A stretch of DNA of 64,000 nucleotides from Boswellia sacra (lineage: Eukaryota; Streptophyta; Magnoliopsida; Sapindales; Burseraceae): positions 1,674,001 to 1,738,000 of the forward strand of contig SNVD02004565.1 of assembly GCA_013180625.2 (NCBI GenBank), read 5' to 3'. The translations under genes and the position numbers were made by a program. This document shows positions 17,120-30,045 of the stretch, piece by piece; within the stretch, counting starts at the first letter, position 1, and each line of letters starts with the position of its first letter. The notes beneath the pieces were generated by a model. The model was not told the origin of the DNA, ran no database searches, and was given only the letters and a program-made list of their open reading frames with translations.

Positions 17120-18406
17120 ATGGACTGGACTAGAGGTCACACCATTGGCCATGGCTCCTCTGCCACCGTCTCCCTCGCCGTCTCCCTCTCCTCCGGTGAC
17201 GTCTTCGCCGTCAAGTCGGCCGAGCTATCCCATTCTGAATTCTTGCAAAGGGAGCAAAATTTTCTTTCTTCTCTGAATTCTCCCCGAGTGGTTGGCTACA
17301 AGGGGTGTGATGTTACTAGTGAAAACAACAAGCTCATGTACAATATTTTCATGGAGTATGCACCGGACGGCACGCTAACCGACGCAATTCGGAGACAGGG
17401 TGGCCGGCTGGATGAGTCCATGATCGTCTACTATACGCGTCAGGTATTACAAGGCCTGGAGTACCTGCATACTAAAGGGTTGGTACATTGCGATATTAAG
17501 GGGAGGAATGTTTTGATAACCGAGAGTGGCGCCAAAATTGCTGATTTCGGATGTGCCAAGTGGGAGGGAGAGGAGAGGGAGAGTGGTGGCACGCCGATGT
17601 TCATGGCACCTGAGGTGGCGCGTGGAGAAAGTCAGGGGTTTGCTAGTGATATTTGGGCAGTTGGGTGCACTGTTATTGAAATGGCTAGCGGTGGTGCGCC
17701 CTGGGGCGACGCCACTGACCCAGTAACGGTTCTGTACAGGATTGCATATTCGTGTGAGTTGCCAGAGTTTCCAGATTGTTTATCAAGCCAAGCAAAGGAT
17801 TTCTTGTCAAAGTGTTTAAAAAGAGATCGAAAAGAGAGGTGGACAGCAAGTCAACTTCTGAAGCATCCATTTCTTGCAGAATTCAGTTCTTTTACAAAAC
17901 ACATACAAGAATCTAATTCAAGTTCGAATTCTCCCACAAGTATTCTTGATCAAGGTATCTGGAACTCAGTGGAAGAAACAGAGCAAAGCCTGGGAAATCT
18001 GATACATTCAAGTTGCCGAGTCTCGGTTAGTGAGAGGATCAGACGGCTGTCGGTTCCCCAAGGCCCCAATTGGGACTGGGATGAAAGTTGGATCACAATT
18101 CGAGGGAACAAAAATGAGGAAAGCAATAACATTATGGATGACATTGAAGCCAATGATGATATGATATGTGGGTCAGTGATGGATTCGTTTAGTGGTGGTG
18201 GCTTTGGCTTAGAGGAGCAAGAAAGCTTTTTTAATAGCGAGAAGTTGTTAGATTTCTTAAGCAGCAATATTAGTAACGTATTTAGTAGAAATTCTTGTAC
18301 ATATAAGAATCAGAGTGTTGTAATTAGTAGTTATAACCTCAATTTTCAGAGGGAAAGTAATAGGTTGTCATTACCTTCTTCAATTACAACTTCTTCATTA
18401 TCATAA
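17120..18406 (+). CDS. MAPKKK17: MAP kinase kinase kinase, MAPKKK17/18 type
   Basis: Intronless, 428 residues. MDWTRGHTIGHG is the N-terminus characteristic of this MEKK-like plant clade, which is why 17120 is preferred to the in-frame ATG at 17045 next to the TATA box. The kinase domain occupies about 3-258: glycine loop GHGSSATV (10-17), VAIK-equivalent lysine K32, catalytic loop HCDIKGRN with D125, DFG at D142, activation segment ending MAPE (162-165). The HRD arginine is a cysteine, as in related plant MAPKKKs. The C-terminal tail (about 260-428) is Ser/Asn- and acid-rich with no domain recognised. Role: phosphorylates MAPKKs; the Arabidopsis relatives act in an abscisic-acid-driven MKK3 cascade. 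Whether this is the 17 or the 18 counterpart cannot be settled here. Confidence 0.93.
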   Translation: MDWTRGHTIGHGSSATVSLAVSLSSGDVFAVKSAELSHSEFLQREQNFLSSLNSPRVVGYKGCDVTSENNKLMYNIFMEYAPDGTLTDAIRRQGGRLDESMIVYYTRQVLQGLEYLHTKGLVHCDIKGRNVLITESGAKIADFGCAKWEGEERESGGTPMFMAPEVARGESQGFASDIWAVGCTVIEMASGGAPWGDATDPVTVLYRIAYSCELPEFPDCLSSQAKDFLSKCLKRDRKERWTASQLLKHPFLAEFSSFTKHIQESNSSSNSPTSILDQGIWNSVEETEQSLGNLIHSSCRVSVSERIRRLSVPQGPNWDWDESWITIRGNKNEESNNIMDDIEANDDMICGSVMDSFSGGGFGLEEQESFFNSEKLLDFLSSNISNVFSRNSCTYKNQSVVISSYNLNFQRESNRLSLPSSITTSSLS

Positions 18407-19800
18407 ACTTACCTCTCACTCTCTTTCTAATCGCTATTTTTCTTCTTTGCAAATTGCCCTATAAACCAATACTAATTGGAATATTGACTGTTCAAATATA
18501 AAAATTTTAATTGGGAAAGTCAAACGTGATCCCGATTGGGATGTCTGAATGACCACAACCTAATCCTATCTTCTGATGTTTTGTATTGTGGGTGAAGTGC
18601 CGATTAGTCATAACTCAAAGAAGGTACCAAACTGCCAATGTGGCCGCCACTTCCGCTATAAATCAGGTTCCCTCTTTTGGTAGATAAGTTTGGTTAATTG
18701 CCATGACCTATCTCCAGTTGCCCACTGCCCATCTGCTATCTATCGTCAATTAAAAAGCCGCCCAACTTCTCTGTTTCTATCTTGATTGGTGAAGCATGAT
18801 TAAATTTCATGCACACGGGCATAAATTCACCAACAAAACAGTCCTCTCCTGTAGTGCAAACCCAGCCGCTGCATTAGATAAGTTAGGTAGGCGCTTCACA
18901 TTGCCAGCTCATGCAAGAAGCTAAAAAGTTTCCAAGCTGAGTCGGCACAAAATGGGTTTCTTTGAAGTCATTGTTTTAATGCTGCCACCAACACGTGTTG
19001 GTGATTAAACTTGTACAAGTATAATAAGAAATTCTGTATTCAATATCCCACTTGAGAAAAGCAGATTGTAATCTCTTAACAGAAACTTGAAGAAAATATA
19101 AAACACTTGTCGCCTATTCTGGTGGCTGGAACTTGTCCAAGTGGAAGAAATGGGCTGAAACTTCTAGCAGTTTCCAAGTTGATTAATTCTAAAATCCGCT
19201 TTTTGGTTTGATAAGGTTCAGAATTATTTTTTCTAGCAGGGCCTTCTAAACTGAAGAAGTTTCCGTGCGCTTCTTCGCAAGGAATATGCCAAAAGGACGG
19301 AGAGAAGCATAGGAAAATAATCGACAAGGCAAATAAACAAAACCAAAGTCAAGAAACAGAAACAAGCCAAGTATAGTCATTTCCTGCCTTTTCCTGCAAG
19401 TAATTGAAGGCAGGAAATTTCCTTGTGGGGTTTATTAAATGTTAAAGATTCTGCTAACAAATTAGGCAGCGGCATTTAAAAATGTGTAGTCGCGTACTAG
19501 TGTAAGTTGTAACTCTTAGTTTTGTGGGTTTTGATGGCCTCTTACAGCGAGTGAGACCCAAATGTAAGCTGGATCAGGCCCAAAATGGCAGCTGAAAACT
19601 ATAGAAATGTAAATGGGTCTTTCAGAAAAAATAAGGCGCCAAGCAACGGCTGGCCAAAAATTCGTTATTTTCCACGTCCACCCATTCTTGGAGCCTTCTT
19701 TAATGGTCGAGATTAGAAGAACTCACGCTCACACATAAAAGCCAAAGAATTTAGACTAAATTTGTTTGGGAAAAAAAAAGTTGCAAAATCTCCATAAACA
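18407..19800. other. Intergenic region between MAPKKK and A/B-barrel genes
   Basis: No supported gene on either strand. Single-copy-looking, moderately AT-rich sequence. The last 150 bases before 19801 hold the short leader of the next gene, but no strong TATA box is recognised. Confidence 0.6.
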
Positions 19801-22647
19801 ATGTTCACTCAAGCCTTTACTCTCAACTCTTTTCCCAATTCTTTCCCACATTTTCACCGCCAAAACCCTTTACTTTCTCCGCCATCAGTTTCTTTAAACG
19901 GTGAGTTTCAGTTTCTGATACAATGAACTCCTGAAGTTACTTTTGGTGATTATGCTTGGTTCTAATTTATTTTTACAGTTTCGCGATCACGTGGGAGGAG
20001 TTCTGGGTTGAACTTTTCAGCTTCTAAGGAACAGAACTCCAGTGCCTGTGCGGAGAAAACAAGGTCTTTTCTTTTTTTAATTTTTTAATTACAGCACACA
20101 ATTGGATTGATTTTGTGCTCATATTTTGCGGTTATCGTTTATTTATTGTAGGAAAGTGGTGGAACATATATGTCTGTTAAAAGCAAAGAAAGATTTATCT
20201 GATGAGGAAGAGAAGGATATGCTTGATTATCTTTATACATCTCAGTATCAAATGCGTGGCATTGTTGCAATTTCTTTAGGTAAGTTTTTCAATAGCAAAT
20301 TGGAGAAAAAATTTGCCCTTTTGCCTTGATTACATAATTATTGCTTTTGTTGATTGAGAATCAATATTGAGTAAATTGGACTTATGTTGGTTGAATGCAT
20401 GGTAGTTGACTTCTTTTTAGAGAACTTGTTCTAGTACTTAAGAGCCAAATTTAATCATTCGCTCAAACTTTGTTAATGAAACAATCTACTTGAAATCCAT
20501 TTCTTAGATCAAGCACCCATAGGCTACCTTGTTACTTGGTTCAGCCAAACAGGTCAGTTTTTGGAATGGCGTTACTTATAATCGTTAAATAGATATCTAT
20601 ATGGTATCTATGTGCTAAAAACTTTCAAGTATTCATCTATCCTATAAAACGGCTTTGACTGGACATTCACTTATTTTTCTTGAACAACCTTGTGTGACAT
20701 TGACGTCTTAATTTTATTCTTGTAGGCCGCATATCTAATCAATTAGAAAATTTTACTCATGCTGTATTCATGCGTTTCCAAAGAAAGGAAGATCTTGTGA
20801 AGTTCTATGAGAATCCTTTCTATTTGAATGTTCTCAAGGAGCACGTGACGCCGTACTGCCATGTATGCCCTGCCTCGACATGTAAACACCATCACTCAAT
20901 AGCCCTAAATTCTTATGTCCTTCAATTTGCAGCTGAAATAACTCATAACTTCATGCTTTGAATCACGCTGCTTCTTAGACTCATGTTTGCCACATTTTGA
21001 TAGGAATTTATTAATGTGGATTTTGAATCAGAAGTGGAAGATGACATCCTTCCTATCTTTCGTAAGGGAGAGGTCAGAAGCTACGTATATTTTAATACAA
21101 GTTGATATTACATGAATCAATACTGTCTCAAGTAATTAACCTAAGTATGTACTTCTAGTTTTATGTACTGTAGTTCTGTTGGAAATTTTGTTTTACTAGT
21201 TCTTTTAATTACATGGAAATTCCTTAGAATATTTTAAAAATGAGTGCTACTTATGCTCACGCAGAAATCTTGTTACATAATTTGGAAGTGGAATTATAAT
21301 TATTGAGGTCATTCTTATAGTTATAGCCACATGCAACCCTTCAAGAACCAGTTCTTCCTTTTCTGCATTTGTTAAAATTTAATATATTTCTTATGGCAAG
21401 TCATTAATCCTGGTGAGAATTTCTGAAATAATTACCTCGAGTACTTTTGTTACCAGGAGTTCAACTTTGGTGTAGAGTTTGTGCTTCTGATTACATTTGC
21501 TGAGGGTACATCATGTGGACCTCTTGAAGATGCATTGGCATCACTCAAAGAACTGACAGCTGATTTTCCATCTTTAATTGTCCAATCTACTCAAGGTTTG
21601 TATAACATACATAAGGCACAAGTTGGTTTTCTTGTTAATTAATTAAGCATTCTATCTGGTGATCATCCTTTTTTATTTTTTTCCATAAGAAAATTAGAGA
21701 AGCCCAGTTGCAGTCAAGTTTTGATCATGAATACACATTAATGCTTAATGCTCGGATCAAGTTAACTTTTCTTCTTCATATGGAAGAGTAATTGTATATG
21801 TGTGAGGTTGCAATTCTGATATCATATCTCATTAATATGTGGCTGTCAGGTTCAAATTTTAATATAAGCAGTGAGGAATACACGCATGGAGTAGTGATAC
21901 GGTTTCGGTCACGTGGGTTTTACATTTTTGTTCTGTAATATCTTGATTATATTATGTTTTCCGTTGATTGCTATTTGTTGGTATGTTATGCAGTTGAAGC
22001 CTTTGAGATATTTATGGGCAGCTCAGAATACAAAGATGTAAGGAAACTGACTTCTTCAATGGGCATATTTTCATGAGATATTTTTCTTTTTGTCCTTGTC
22101 TTTCAAATATGATTGTTTAGGTGTTCAGCCTCCTATATTTATTTCTTCCTATAGGCTCAAGCCTGGTGCAATATTGACATTTTAAACAGTCCAGTACAAA
22201 TCAACTGAGAGATAATTTTTTTTCTTTTGCCTTTTTAGAGATAGTTGATGACAGAAATTATTTTTGAAACTCACCTTTTTGTTTTGAGATGCCTATTCTT
22301 ACAACGTTTTTCTGATTGATCCTGTCAAGAATGAATTGAGAGCTAAGATTTACTTGGAGATGTGGGAATTTTATGCAGTGACTGGGATGAAACTTGAAAT
22401 TTTTAAATTTCTGAAAGGACTGAAATATAAAATGAATATCTTTCTGTTGGACGAACTTAACTTTTCCTTTGGTCATTGTACTAGCCGTTGCACCTTTATT
22501 AGTTTTGATGGGCTGATTAAATAGAAAAAGTCTGATTTGTTTTTGAATTTGAAATGACAGATGTGGAGCACCAAATTCCATCCGATCATCAGGAAAACAC
22601 TTCCCATTCATTTCTCTGTTGATCCAGTGGGCACTGAGATCATGTAG
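19801..22647 (+). CDS. UP3: Stress-response A/B-barrel domain protein, probably plastid-targeted
   Basis: Eight exons, 19801-19900, 19979-20063, 20152-20279, 20726-20862, 21004-21072, 21457-21595, 21994-22037 and 22561-22647, join in frame to 262 residues. The first 55 or so residues are rich in Ser, Phe, Asn and Arg with few acids, as in a chloroplast transit peptide. Two Dabb-like (dimeric alpha/beta barrel) units follow: one from VVEHICLLKAKKDLS (about 63-150) and one from FGVEFVLLITFAEG (about 175-260). The two-unit layout and length match Arabidopsis UP3 (At2g31670) and DABB1. The biochemical function of these proteins is not established. The last exon is well supported by an in-frame acceptor at 22560/22561. 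Confidence 0.88.
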
Positions 22648-25500
22648 TAAGGATCCATTCTTTTTGCAATTCGTGATCCTGCTTATATATGCTGAGGCAG
22701 AAATGAAAGGATACTTGCGTCTTATATTCTCCACCAAATGCTTGCAGGGGAGTAAAAGGCATTCCTTCTCATTATCATTGTTCTTTCTAGGATTAAGCAC
22801 ATAGTTGAGAGTTCGTCTTCCTTTATAAAAAATGTTGGGTATTCCTGTATATTCTGTTAGGAGTCAGGACTAGTACTTGGTTCATTTCTTCTACAAATTT
22901 CTTAGGAAAGCTATGTATTGTGGACAATTATATTAATCTAATCAAATCCCATCCTGAATATCAGAAACTTGGATGCACTATGCAGAAAGAAAACATCTTC
23001 CTATCACTTCCCTGGCGTCCCCTCTGTGGCTCCGACCACCCTCCATCCTCCTGCCACCCCAATGAACCTGTCTTCAGTAAGATATTCTGATCAGTTAAAA
23101 TATGGGAGCAAAAGTTTCTGCATTTGGAGCCGCTGAGTGATCAATTGGTTCATATGTAGAATGCAATCAAGTCAGAGTCCCTGACTTAAAAAATGATTGC
23201 AAAACTTGAAATTCCATTTCAACTTGTCTAGTCCTGAACAGAAAAGAGGTATATCGTAACTGCTCATTTTACACTCGTGGACTTTAAAATTGGTTGCTAA
23301 ATGTTTCTGTATAGAGGGATATGATGCACATATTCGTGAAACTGATGTATGTGTTGAACAACTTGCGTCGCAAATTGGTTTTATAGTCATGGAACTTAAT
23401 CTTGAATTTTGTCAACAAACCTGTACAAGTAGTTATATCAGCTTTTGAAAAATGGTAATCAGTTTGGTCCTCTGGAGTTGATCATGAGAAACTTGAAAAA
23501 ATTGAGTACAGTTTATCCCCATTGGATCCTTGGTGGGCTTTCGCGGATCGTTGCATTGGATTTTCCAAGGTTTACTTCCTTGGATTGGCACAAGATATGA
23601 CATGCTGGATGTAACTCTCTCAAACAAGAGCAATGTAACTTTACAATCAACCCTTTATAATTTGAGTTGAATAAAAATTTATGATAAATAAATATATCTT
23701 ATAACCAACTTCTTATAATTGAAGTTGGCAAAATTTGTTGAATAAGTAAAAAATAAAAATAAAAATAAAAATAAATAAAAAAATTATAATATATAACATA
23801 ATAATCATATTTTTAATAGGATTTTGTTAATTCGATTGCAGATAAAATTTATTATAAATAAGTTATAGATGATATATTATTCAATTAATATCTTCCATGA
23901 TCAACCATTAGAAATAAGAATGGTGATGACAAAATTAAAAATTATATGCAGGTATTTTTTTTGGAAAAATTAAAAAAGATCTAAATTAAGGGATCCTTTT
24001 AAAAATTAACCCACTCTCCATATATTTACATGTCATGACCCTTTTGACTATGAAATAACCTCTATACTCTTAACAATTCAACTAATTCATTTCTATTTCC
24101 TTTTCTCCATAACTGATACCCATCATCAAGTCGTCCCAATTCTAAGCCCCTTCGATGATGCATACGCGAATCGACCTTGATAAGTCTAGAAGAACATATG
24201 TGAGTGTCGGATTATATGTAACCTATACTTGATGATAAAGGCTATCGAGTGTCGGTTACAAGCAATCCGACACTCAATTTTCGGTTTCTCTGTCTGATTA
24301 TGTGCTCGATGCTCGACATCATGTTTCGAATTTTGTCGATCACGTAAATCCGACAATATCTGACACTTCTTTTTCACAATCAAAAGTGTTCGACACTCCA
24401 CTTTTTTAGCGAATTCTATGGATCACGTAAATCCAACAGTATCCGAGACCTCTCTTACTATTAGCGTCTGACAGTATACTCGACAATTAACAATGACGAA
24501 AAACATTATCGAACTGTTATTATTCTTATCAAAGAATCCAGATTTTCTCAAAAAAATTCTAGTTTTTTTTTTATTAAACTACTCGGATCGCTTCAACCTA
24601 GCTTAGTTCATTTTTTTAAGCTAATATAATTTTTTTAGATAATAAATATATGATAAATCGTATATAAAATATTATAAATTATATAAAATAAAGATGTGTA
24701 AAAAGATTTTATCTAAGAACTAAGAAGAAAGAAAAAAAGAGTAATGAGGTCATTTTATAGTAAAAAAGATTATGATACGCAAATATTCGAGGAGTTTACT
24801 TTTCAAACGAATTCCTTAATTTGTGTCGTTTTTTTGTATTTTCCGCTTTTTTGTATTTATAATGAAATCATGCGTATTGGAACATGCGTCTGAAGATAAA
24901 GTACTAAATTCACAGAGTGGTGACTAGTTTTTGTCAACAAATAACGTATTTAACCAGTCCACCTGCTCTAGCAGTTATTTTTGACTAATTATACGTATAT
25001 TAATGAACATCACTTTTGCATCCATCCATAGATACATTTCTTCTCTTGTAATTGACTGCATTTACGCCAGGCTACTAAAATTTTCCCAAGATTTGCCTAA
25101 ATCTTTTCTTAGTTATATCATATGTCAAGAAACTTAGCAAACCGTCTAAGAATGAATTTAAATCGTTATTAAAATATGAATAATTTTAATTTATATTCTA
25201 AGAATATATATTAAACTCTAAAAGATTATACAAATTTATTTAAACTTTATATATTTAATGATTTTTATACACTGTTTTTAGAGAATATATAATTTTTAAA
25301 AGAATATATACATTCTTCAAAAGAATTTGCACGACTTATATTATTATCATTATGATACATATTAAGATTACACTTAAAATATTAGACCTTTTTCATACAT
25401 CATAAAAATATATCTAAAATCTAATTGTATTTATAGATATTTTAACTCTGCAAACTAGAGAACGGAGATAAAGTTGCTGGTAAAGGTACTTTGCTGATCA
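22648..25500. other. Intergenic region 3' of UP3 and SLAH1
   Basis: The convergent 3' ends of the two flanking genes border this stretch. No supported gene: the 180-codon minus-strand frame at 22258-22800 overlaps the last UP3 intron and exon and has no domain. Holds an AT-rich palindromic patch (23640-23900) and a GTCGGA/TCCGAC-rich patch (24200-24480). The part from about 24850 reappears, diverged, at 39890-40370. Confidence 0.6.
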
Positions 25501-26943
25501 TTAGTACTGATTAGGACTTGAAACAGGAGTGTCCAGTGCAAGCATATTGCTATAGATTGCTGTGAACACCATTAACGCGAGAGACACCAGAACAGAGAGT
25601 ACTGATAACCCAAGCATCATTATATGCGCCGTACCACCTCTCACCTCCTGTGCGTACTCTGCTGATGCTAGTGCCAAAACTGTAAGTGGAAAAGAGTAAG
25701 CCCACCATACTAAACTGTACCTCCTCATGGATTTTCTGAAGAGGGTTGGCCTAGAAACCTGTTTTGACATTCAAAATAAAATGGCGAAAGGTTAGTTAAA
25801 AGGTGGAATTAAACTCTTTATTTTATATGCTGTGTTTTGCAACATATGACCCCAAGTCAACAACAATGGTTGGAGGATCAATTGTCTCTTTTGCTATAAA
25901 GAAATGACTTAAGTCGGTCCAATTATCCTGCTGTAAGATCTCTATGGACCCTACTCCGTACATGCGCATCTTTTGGGATAAAATTGACATAGTTAATGTC
26001 ATTCTCAAACCAGTTACTTATTCAATTTTTATTCTTCTACTTCATTACATACCAGTGATAGGAAGAAGAATAGCGAAAGAAAGAAGAGCATCTTTGCTGC
26101 ATTGTCAAAAGTTCCTGAAATGGCATCCCACGCTAAACTTGCCATGCTTGGTACTGCAATGAATAAGAAAAAAACCGGCCTCAGCATCGCTGGTAGGCTA
26201 TTGCTCCCTGCCAATCTTTGATAAAGTGTAATAAATAGCACAAGATAGTGTGCCATGGCCAAAGAAAACATTAAAATAGCACATTCTGGCCACCCCATCT
26301 GGGCTGCCGCTCGGGCACCCACCAAGTTGCCTATCACCGATAGCTGACTCGTGGGATTCGCTACAACTGATACAAAACGTTTCCCTTTGGTGAACCATTG
26401 GCCATAGATTTTAACATCAAGCACCAATATGGGAACCACAAAAGCCCACCATAGTGCCAAGTAGTAAACCGATTTTGGAGCTATGAAAGGTGATGATTGA
26501 AGCAAGAGAAGCCAAGAAATCGAAGGAGCAAACAAGTAGTTCACTCCGACGTGATCCAAGAACTCAGCTTTTACCATTTTAAAGTGGAAAAAGCATCTTA
26601 GAATGTAAAGAAGAGAAAGTAACGCTAATGTGAATAGCGCTATTGACCATATTAAAGCAAAAGCTGTGGAGGGTAGATAGGAGAAGAGTCGTCGAAGGGC
26701 GTGTGCATCCTGGGGTGGCTCTCCAAGTATTTTCCACAGTAAGGCTTGGCTGCTCAGGGAGAGGCTTATCCTAAAATAGCCTGCATGGAACCTAGTTAAG
26801 ATTGGAGTTAACAAGAAAGATAACGAACGTGTTGTGCTGACTACTGGAGGGTCACACTGTGATTTTGGTTCTGTTGATTTCTCAATAGAAGGCTCGATCA
26901 CAAGCTCAATGTGGGATTGATGAGATGTTGTTATCTCCTTCAT
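25501..26943 (-). CDS. SLAH1: S-type anion channel, SLAH1/SLAH4 type
   Basis: Two exons on the minus strand: 26943-26053 (297 codons) and 25758-25501, joined in frame across TCACTG|GTATGT and AACAG|GTTTCT, give 382 residues, close to Arabidopsis SLAH1. A short hydrophilic N-terminus (about 1-40), lacking the long regulatory domain of SLAC1/SLAH3, is followed by about ten hydrophobic helices of the TehA/SLAC1 fold. Family landmarks include LTRFHAGYFRISLSLSSQALLWK, seen here in parts near residues 49-71, and WWAYSFPLTVLALASAEYA in exon 2. Role: plasma-membrane channel subunit; Arabidopsis SLAH1 partners SLAH3 in root-to-shoot chloride loading. Decayed copies of this gene lie at 40372-48625 and 62250-62725. 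A TATATATA on the minus strand at 26984-26977 is very close to the start codon, so its role is uncertain. Confidence 0.95.
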
Positions 26944-28780
26944 GATGGTTTTGAATTGAGCAATGTGCTAGATAAGTATATATAGCAGGTGTCCGCAACA
27001 TTCTTCACATATATTGCTACTTATATAGAAATGAAGTGATGGGCTAATAAGCTCACTCAAAGTTTCAAAGCTTCCAAGTTGAAATTGGAAAAAGATAGAT
27101 CAAATGCGGTCATTTCAGGAAACTTGGAGGCGGCTGACTCGGCTGTACTTTTTGGACTTTGTTTGTCGTGGGATAATGAGTTGTTTCAAGTTCTTTACAG
27201 CTAGACCCCGTAGACAGTAGGGACCCATGTGTCTTGACTTAATGCTTAGAAGCATCTGATTCGAGGTTTGCCTAAGCATGCAAACAAGCGCATGGATCTC
27301 TTAAATTTTCCTGCTGAACATAGGGCCTTAGAAATCCATTTATTTGCGGCTCTCTGTTCAACGCTCAAAAATGACAAATTCCTTGTCCTATGAGCTTATA
27401 TTTGATCTATGATTTTACTCTCTGTAGAAGAAGGGCTGGCTCATAAACATATTGATTAAAAATTCTTTCCATGATCAACACAAGGTTGATTGCTACTTCG
27501 GAACAGCTTTGACCCAATCATCACCTAATATTGGTTTTGGAAACATGCTTGGTTGTCGTTGCATCTTCGAAGGAGTTTCTCATTGTAGCAAATCATGATA
27601 ATTTATTGGCTATTGCAAGGTTGTTCTACACTCTACACGGTCGATAACAGCCCCTTTTGTCTCATGGATCTTTCTGTAAACCATCATTTTCATCTTCATT
27701 GGCTCAGATGAATACGAACACTTACAAAAAGATTAAAAAAGAAAAAAGAACAAATCAAATGGAGAGAAGTGAATATCCTTGTTATATCATCTTCATTCTT
27801 GATATATAACTTTACATATTGAAATCTAACTGGGTGCAAGTGGACTGAACTTGATGTGTCTTAAAAACGTGAATAATTATCATTTTCTGAGTAGCTAGCC
27901 AATCTACGTTTCATTTTTTGCCGTTGTTAAATTCTTTAATATATAGGCGAGCAACAGTGCTGCTAGGTGTGGTCCCAGCTATAGCAGTATTTTGGGCATG
28001 GAATTAAAAGCAACAGCATGCAAAGCAAAAAATATTTATAAAGAACATGGATATGTTGAGGCAATTTTGAACGTTGTTAATCTTGTGATATGGACCTTTT
28101 TCCCTATTTTAACTACGCATTATTCTCAGAAAGTTGGGCAATGCTAACCAACATCACTCTAGCTTTGCTATTATAGGCAAATCAAATGTATATATATCTA
28201 GCAGTGAGCTAGTCGATCCCCTACAATTAATAAAACAAATCACTCAGGAACAAGTTTGCGCACCCTTAAAGGTCACATGCAGCTGAATTCAGGCCCTCCT
28301 GGCCCGTTTGATGCTGACGCTGAAGACCCATGTACATATACTTAGACACGCTTTAATATGCTAAGGTGACTTTAAGTGACAACTAGTATATTGTATCTAA
28401 TAATATTAATATATTATGATATTTGGATTTTCATATATGTTTATTAATCCTGAGAAGAGAAAAAAGGGTAGGTTACAAATGATGTGGATTATTTCACTTT
28501 ATTTGTCAGATACTCTCCCTGAATATTTAAAAAGTTGGTAAAGTTATGAGAAGAGATACACATCCACCAGACGTGATCACCTTCTATATATCGGTAAATG
28601 TCAACCACAAATTGCAGCACAACTAGCTCATGGGCTTTCAGAGCTATGGGCATCATCTTGTCCAAGGGACCAAACTCCAAAGATACTGTCTTTAATGTCC
28701 TTACTTCTTCAAGTTCTTTTCATCAGGATTGTCAAGTTTGTTAAAATTATCCGATATCTCCTCGAACATTGATAAAAATT
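26944..28780. other. Upstream flank of SLAH1, template of later duplications
   Basis: No gene supported. The stretch is recognisably repeated at 48630-50230 and 62730-64000, for example TTGTCGTGGGATAATGAGT near 27163, 48860 and 62950. It ends at the target site ATTGA of the gypsy element. Confidence 0.7.
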
Positions 28781-28785
28781 ATTGA

Positions 28786-29235
28786 TGTTGATGCACGGTT
28801 TCCGGACAGCCGGAGAACGGGTCGGAGCTCGGGTCGTACGTCGGGTCTAGTCCTGCGAGCACAGAAAAATAGTCAGGGGTGCCAGCGGTGATGCCGGCGA
28901 GAACCCTCCGATGCTCAAGTCAGTTTCCGGCACTCCAAAATTTTCTGGGAGAATTTCCTAGAGAGAGAAGCTCTCAAAAGTAAAGGAAATTTAGAGAGAG
29001 AATAAGTTCAGAAAAGTGTGCATACCTTGAGCAATGATTCGGAGGGTTTATATAGGAGTCAGGATGGGCCATTGTGGGACCCAGATAACGGGTCCAAATT
29101 AGTGGGCTTCAGTAATGGGCTTACTGAATTAAAAATAATTGAGGCTGGGTCATTGTAGGACCCAGATAATGGGCTACAGTAATGAGCTTAATGTATTAGA
29201 AATAATTGAGGCCCAATATTATTATGGCCATAACA
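28786..29235 (-). repeat. 3' LTR of the gypsy element
   Basis: This 450-bp LTR is the partner of 36515-36964. On the minus strand it is preceded by a purine tract, GCCTGGGGGGACTAC (29250-29236), the likely plus-strand primer. Confidence 0.92.
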
Positions 29236-29363
29236 GTAGTCCCCCCAGGCCTAAGTCGACCAACGGGTCGGCGTAGGGACTATTTAGCTGTTCTGGGCTA
29301 TAAATTAAATGTGTTGAAGGGCCGGCCCAAAGATGTGATTCATTAAACCCTAAATTGGTGCTC

Positions 29364-29370
29364 TATATAA
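29364..29370 (+). promoter_or_regulatory. Putative TATA box of the antisense extra ORF
   Basis: TATATAA, in CTCTATATAAGACAC, lies inside the element 129 bases after the LTR and points toward the plus-strand ORF. About 130 bases downstream is a consensus donor (CACAA|GTAAGT at 29494/29495). The matching acceptor would be CTGTGCAG at 31121-31128, directly before the ORF start. Inferred from spacing and splice signals. Confidence 0.5.
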
Positions 29371-29775
29371 GACACAAGTGTTAGGGAGTAGGGTTTACTC
29401 AAAAATAGGAGAGAGCACCCGGGAGACAAGCAGTGCAAGTGACCCCAGCAAACAGAACTCTTCAACTTGAGCCCGGATTTTCCAACTGCCACAAGTAAGT
29501 ACCTTTTTTTTTCTTGCGTACACACTTTAGAATACATGGATTAGGTTTAATTTTTCAATGCAAAAATTCTGTACGGATTATGCCTATGTGTATGTGTATG
29601 CGATTTGTGTGTAAGAATATCAAAACGTTTCCATGTGTTTTCCATCACGGGTTTGTGTGTGAAAGAAGAAGAAATTTGATTGTGCGTTCGGGTGTGACGG
29701 AGGGAAGAAACAATGGGTGTGTGAAGTGCGCAGCAAGCCCGCGTGGGCGAGCTGCTACGCACGCAGGGGCGAGCA

Positions 29776-30045
29776 GGCCACAGCGCGCGGGCGAGCAGGT
29801 CACAGCGTGCGGGCGAACATGCCACGACGCGCGGGCGAGCAAGCCACAGTGCGCGGGCTAGCATGCCACAGCGTGCGGGCTAGCATGCCACAGCGTGCGG
29901 GTTGGCATGCCACAGCGCGCGAGCGAGCAAGCCCCAGCGTGCGGGCTAGCATGCCACAGTGCGCGGGCGAGCAGGCCCTAGCGCGCGGGCTAGCAGGCCT
30001 CAGCGCATGCGCGGGCTAGCAGGCCACGACGCAATCCTGGGCGCG
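29776..30045. repeat. 22-bp GC-rich minisatellite, about 12 units
   Basis: The unit is close to CACAGCGCGCGGGCGAGCAG plus GC, repeated with changes such as GCTAGCATG for GCGAGCAGG. The array is far more GC-rich than its surroundings, and open frames run through it on both strands only because stop codons are rare at this composition. Period and copy number were counted by eye. Confidence 0.85.

Noticed and set aside
22258..22800. 180-codon minus-strand frame
   Set aside because: It overlaps the last UP3 intron and exon on the other strand and has no recognisable domain; the UP3 exon is supported by splice sites and frame.
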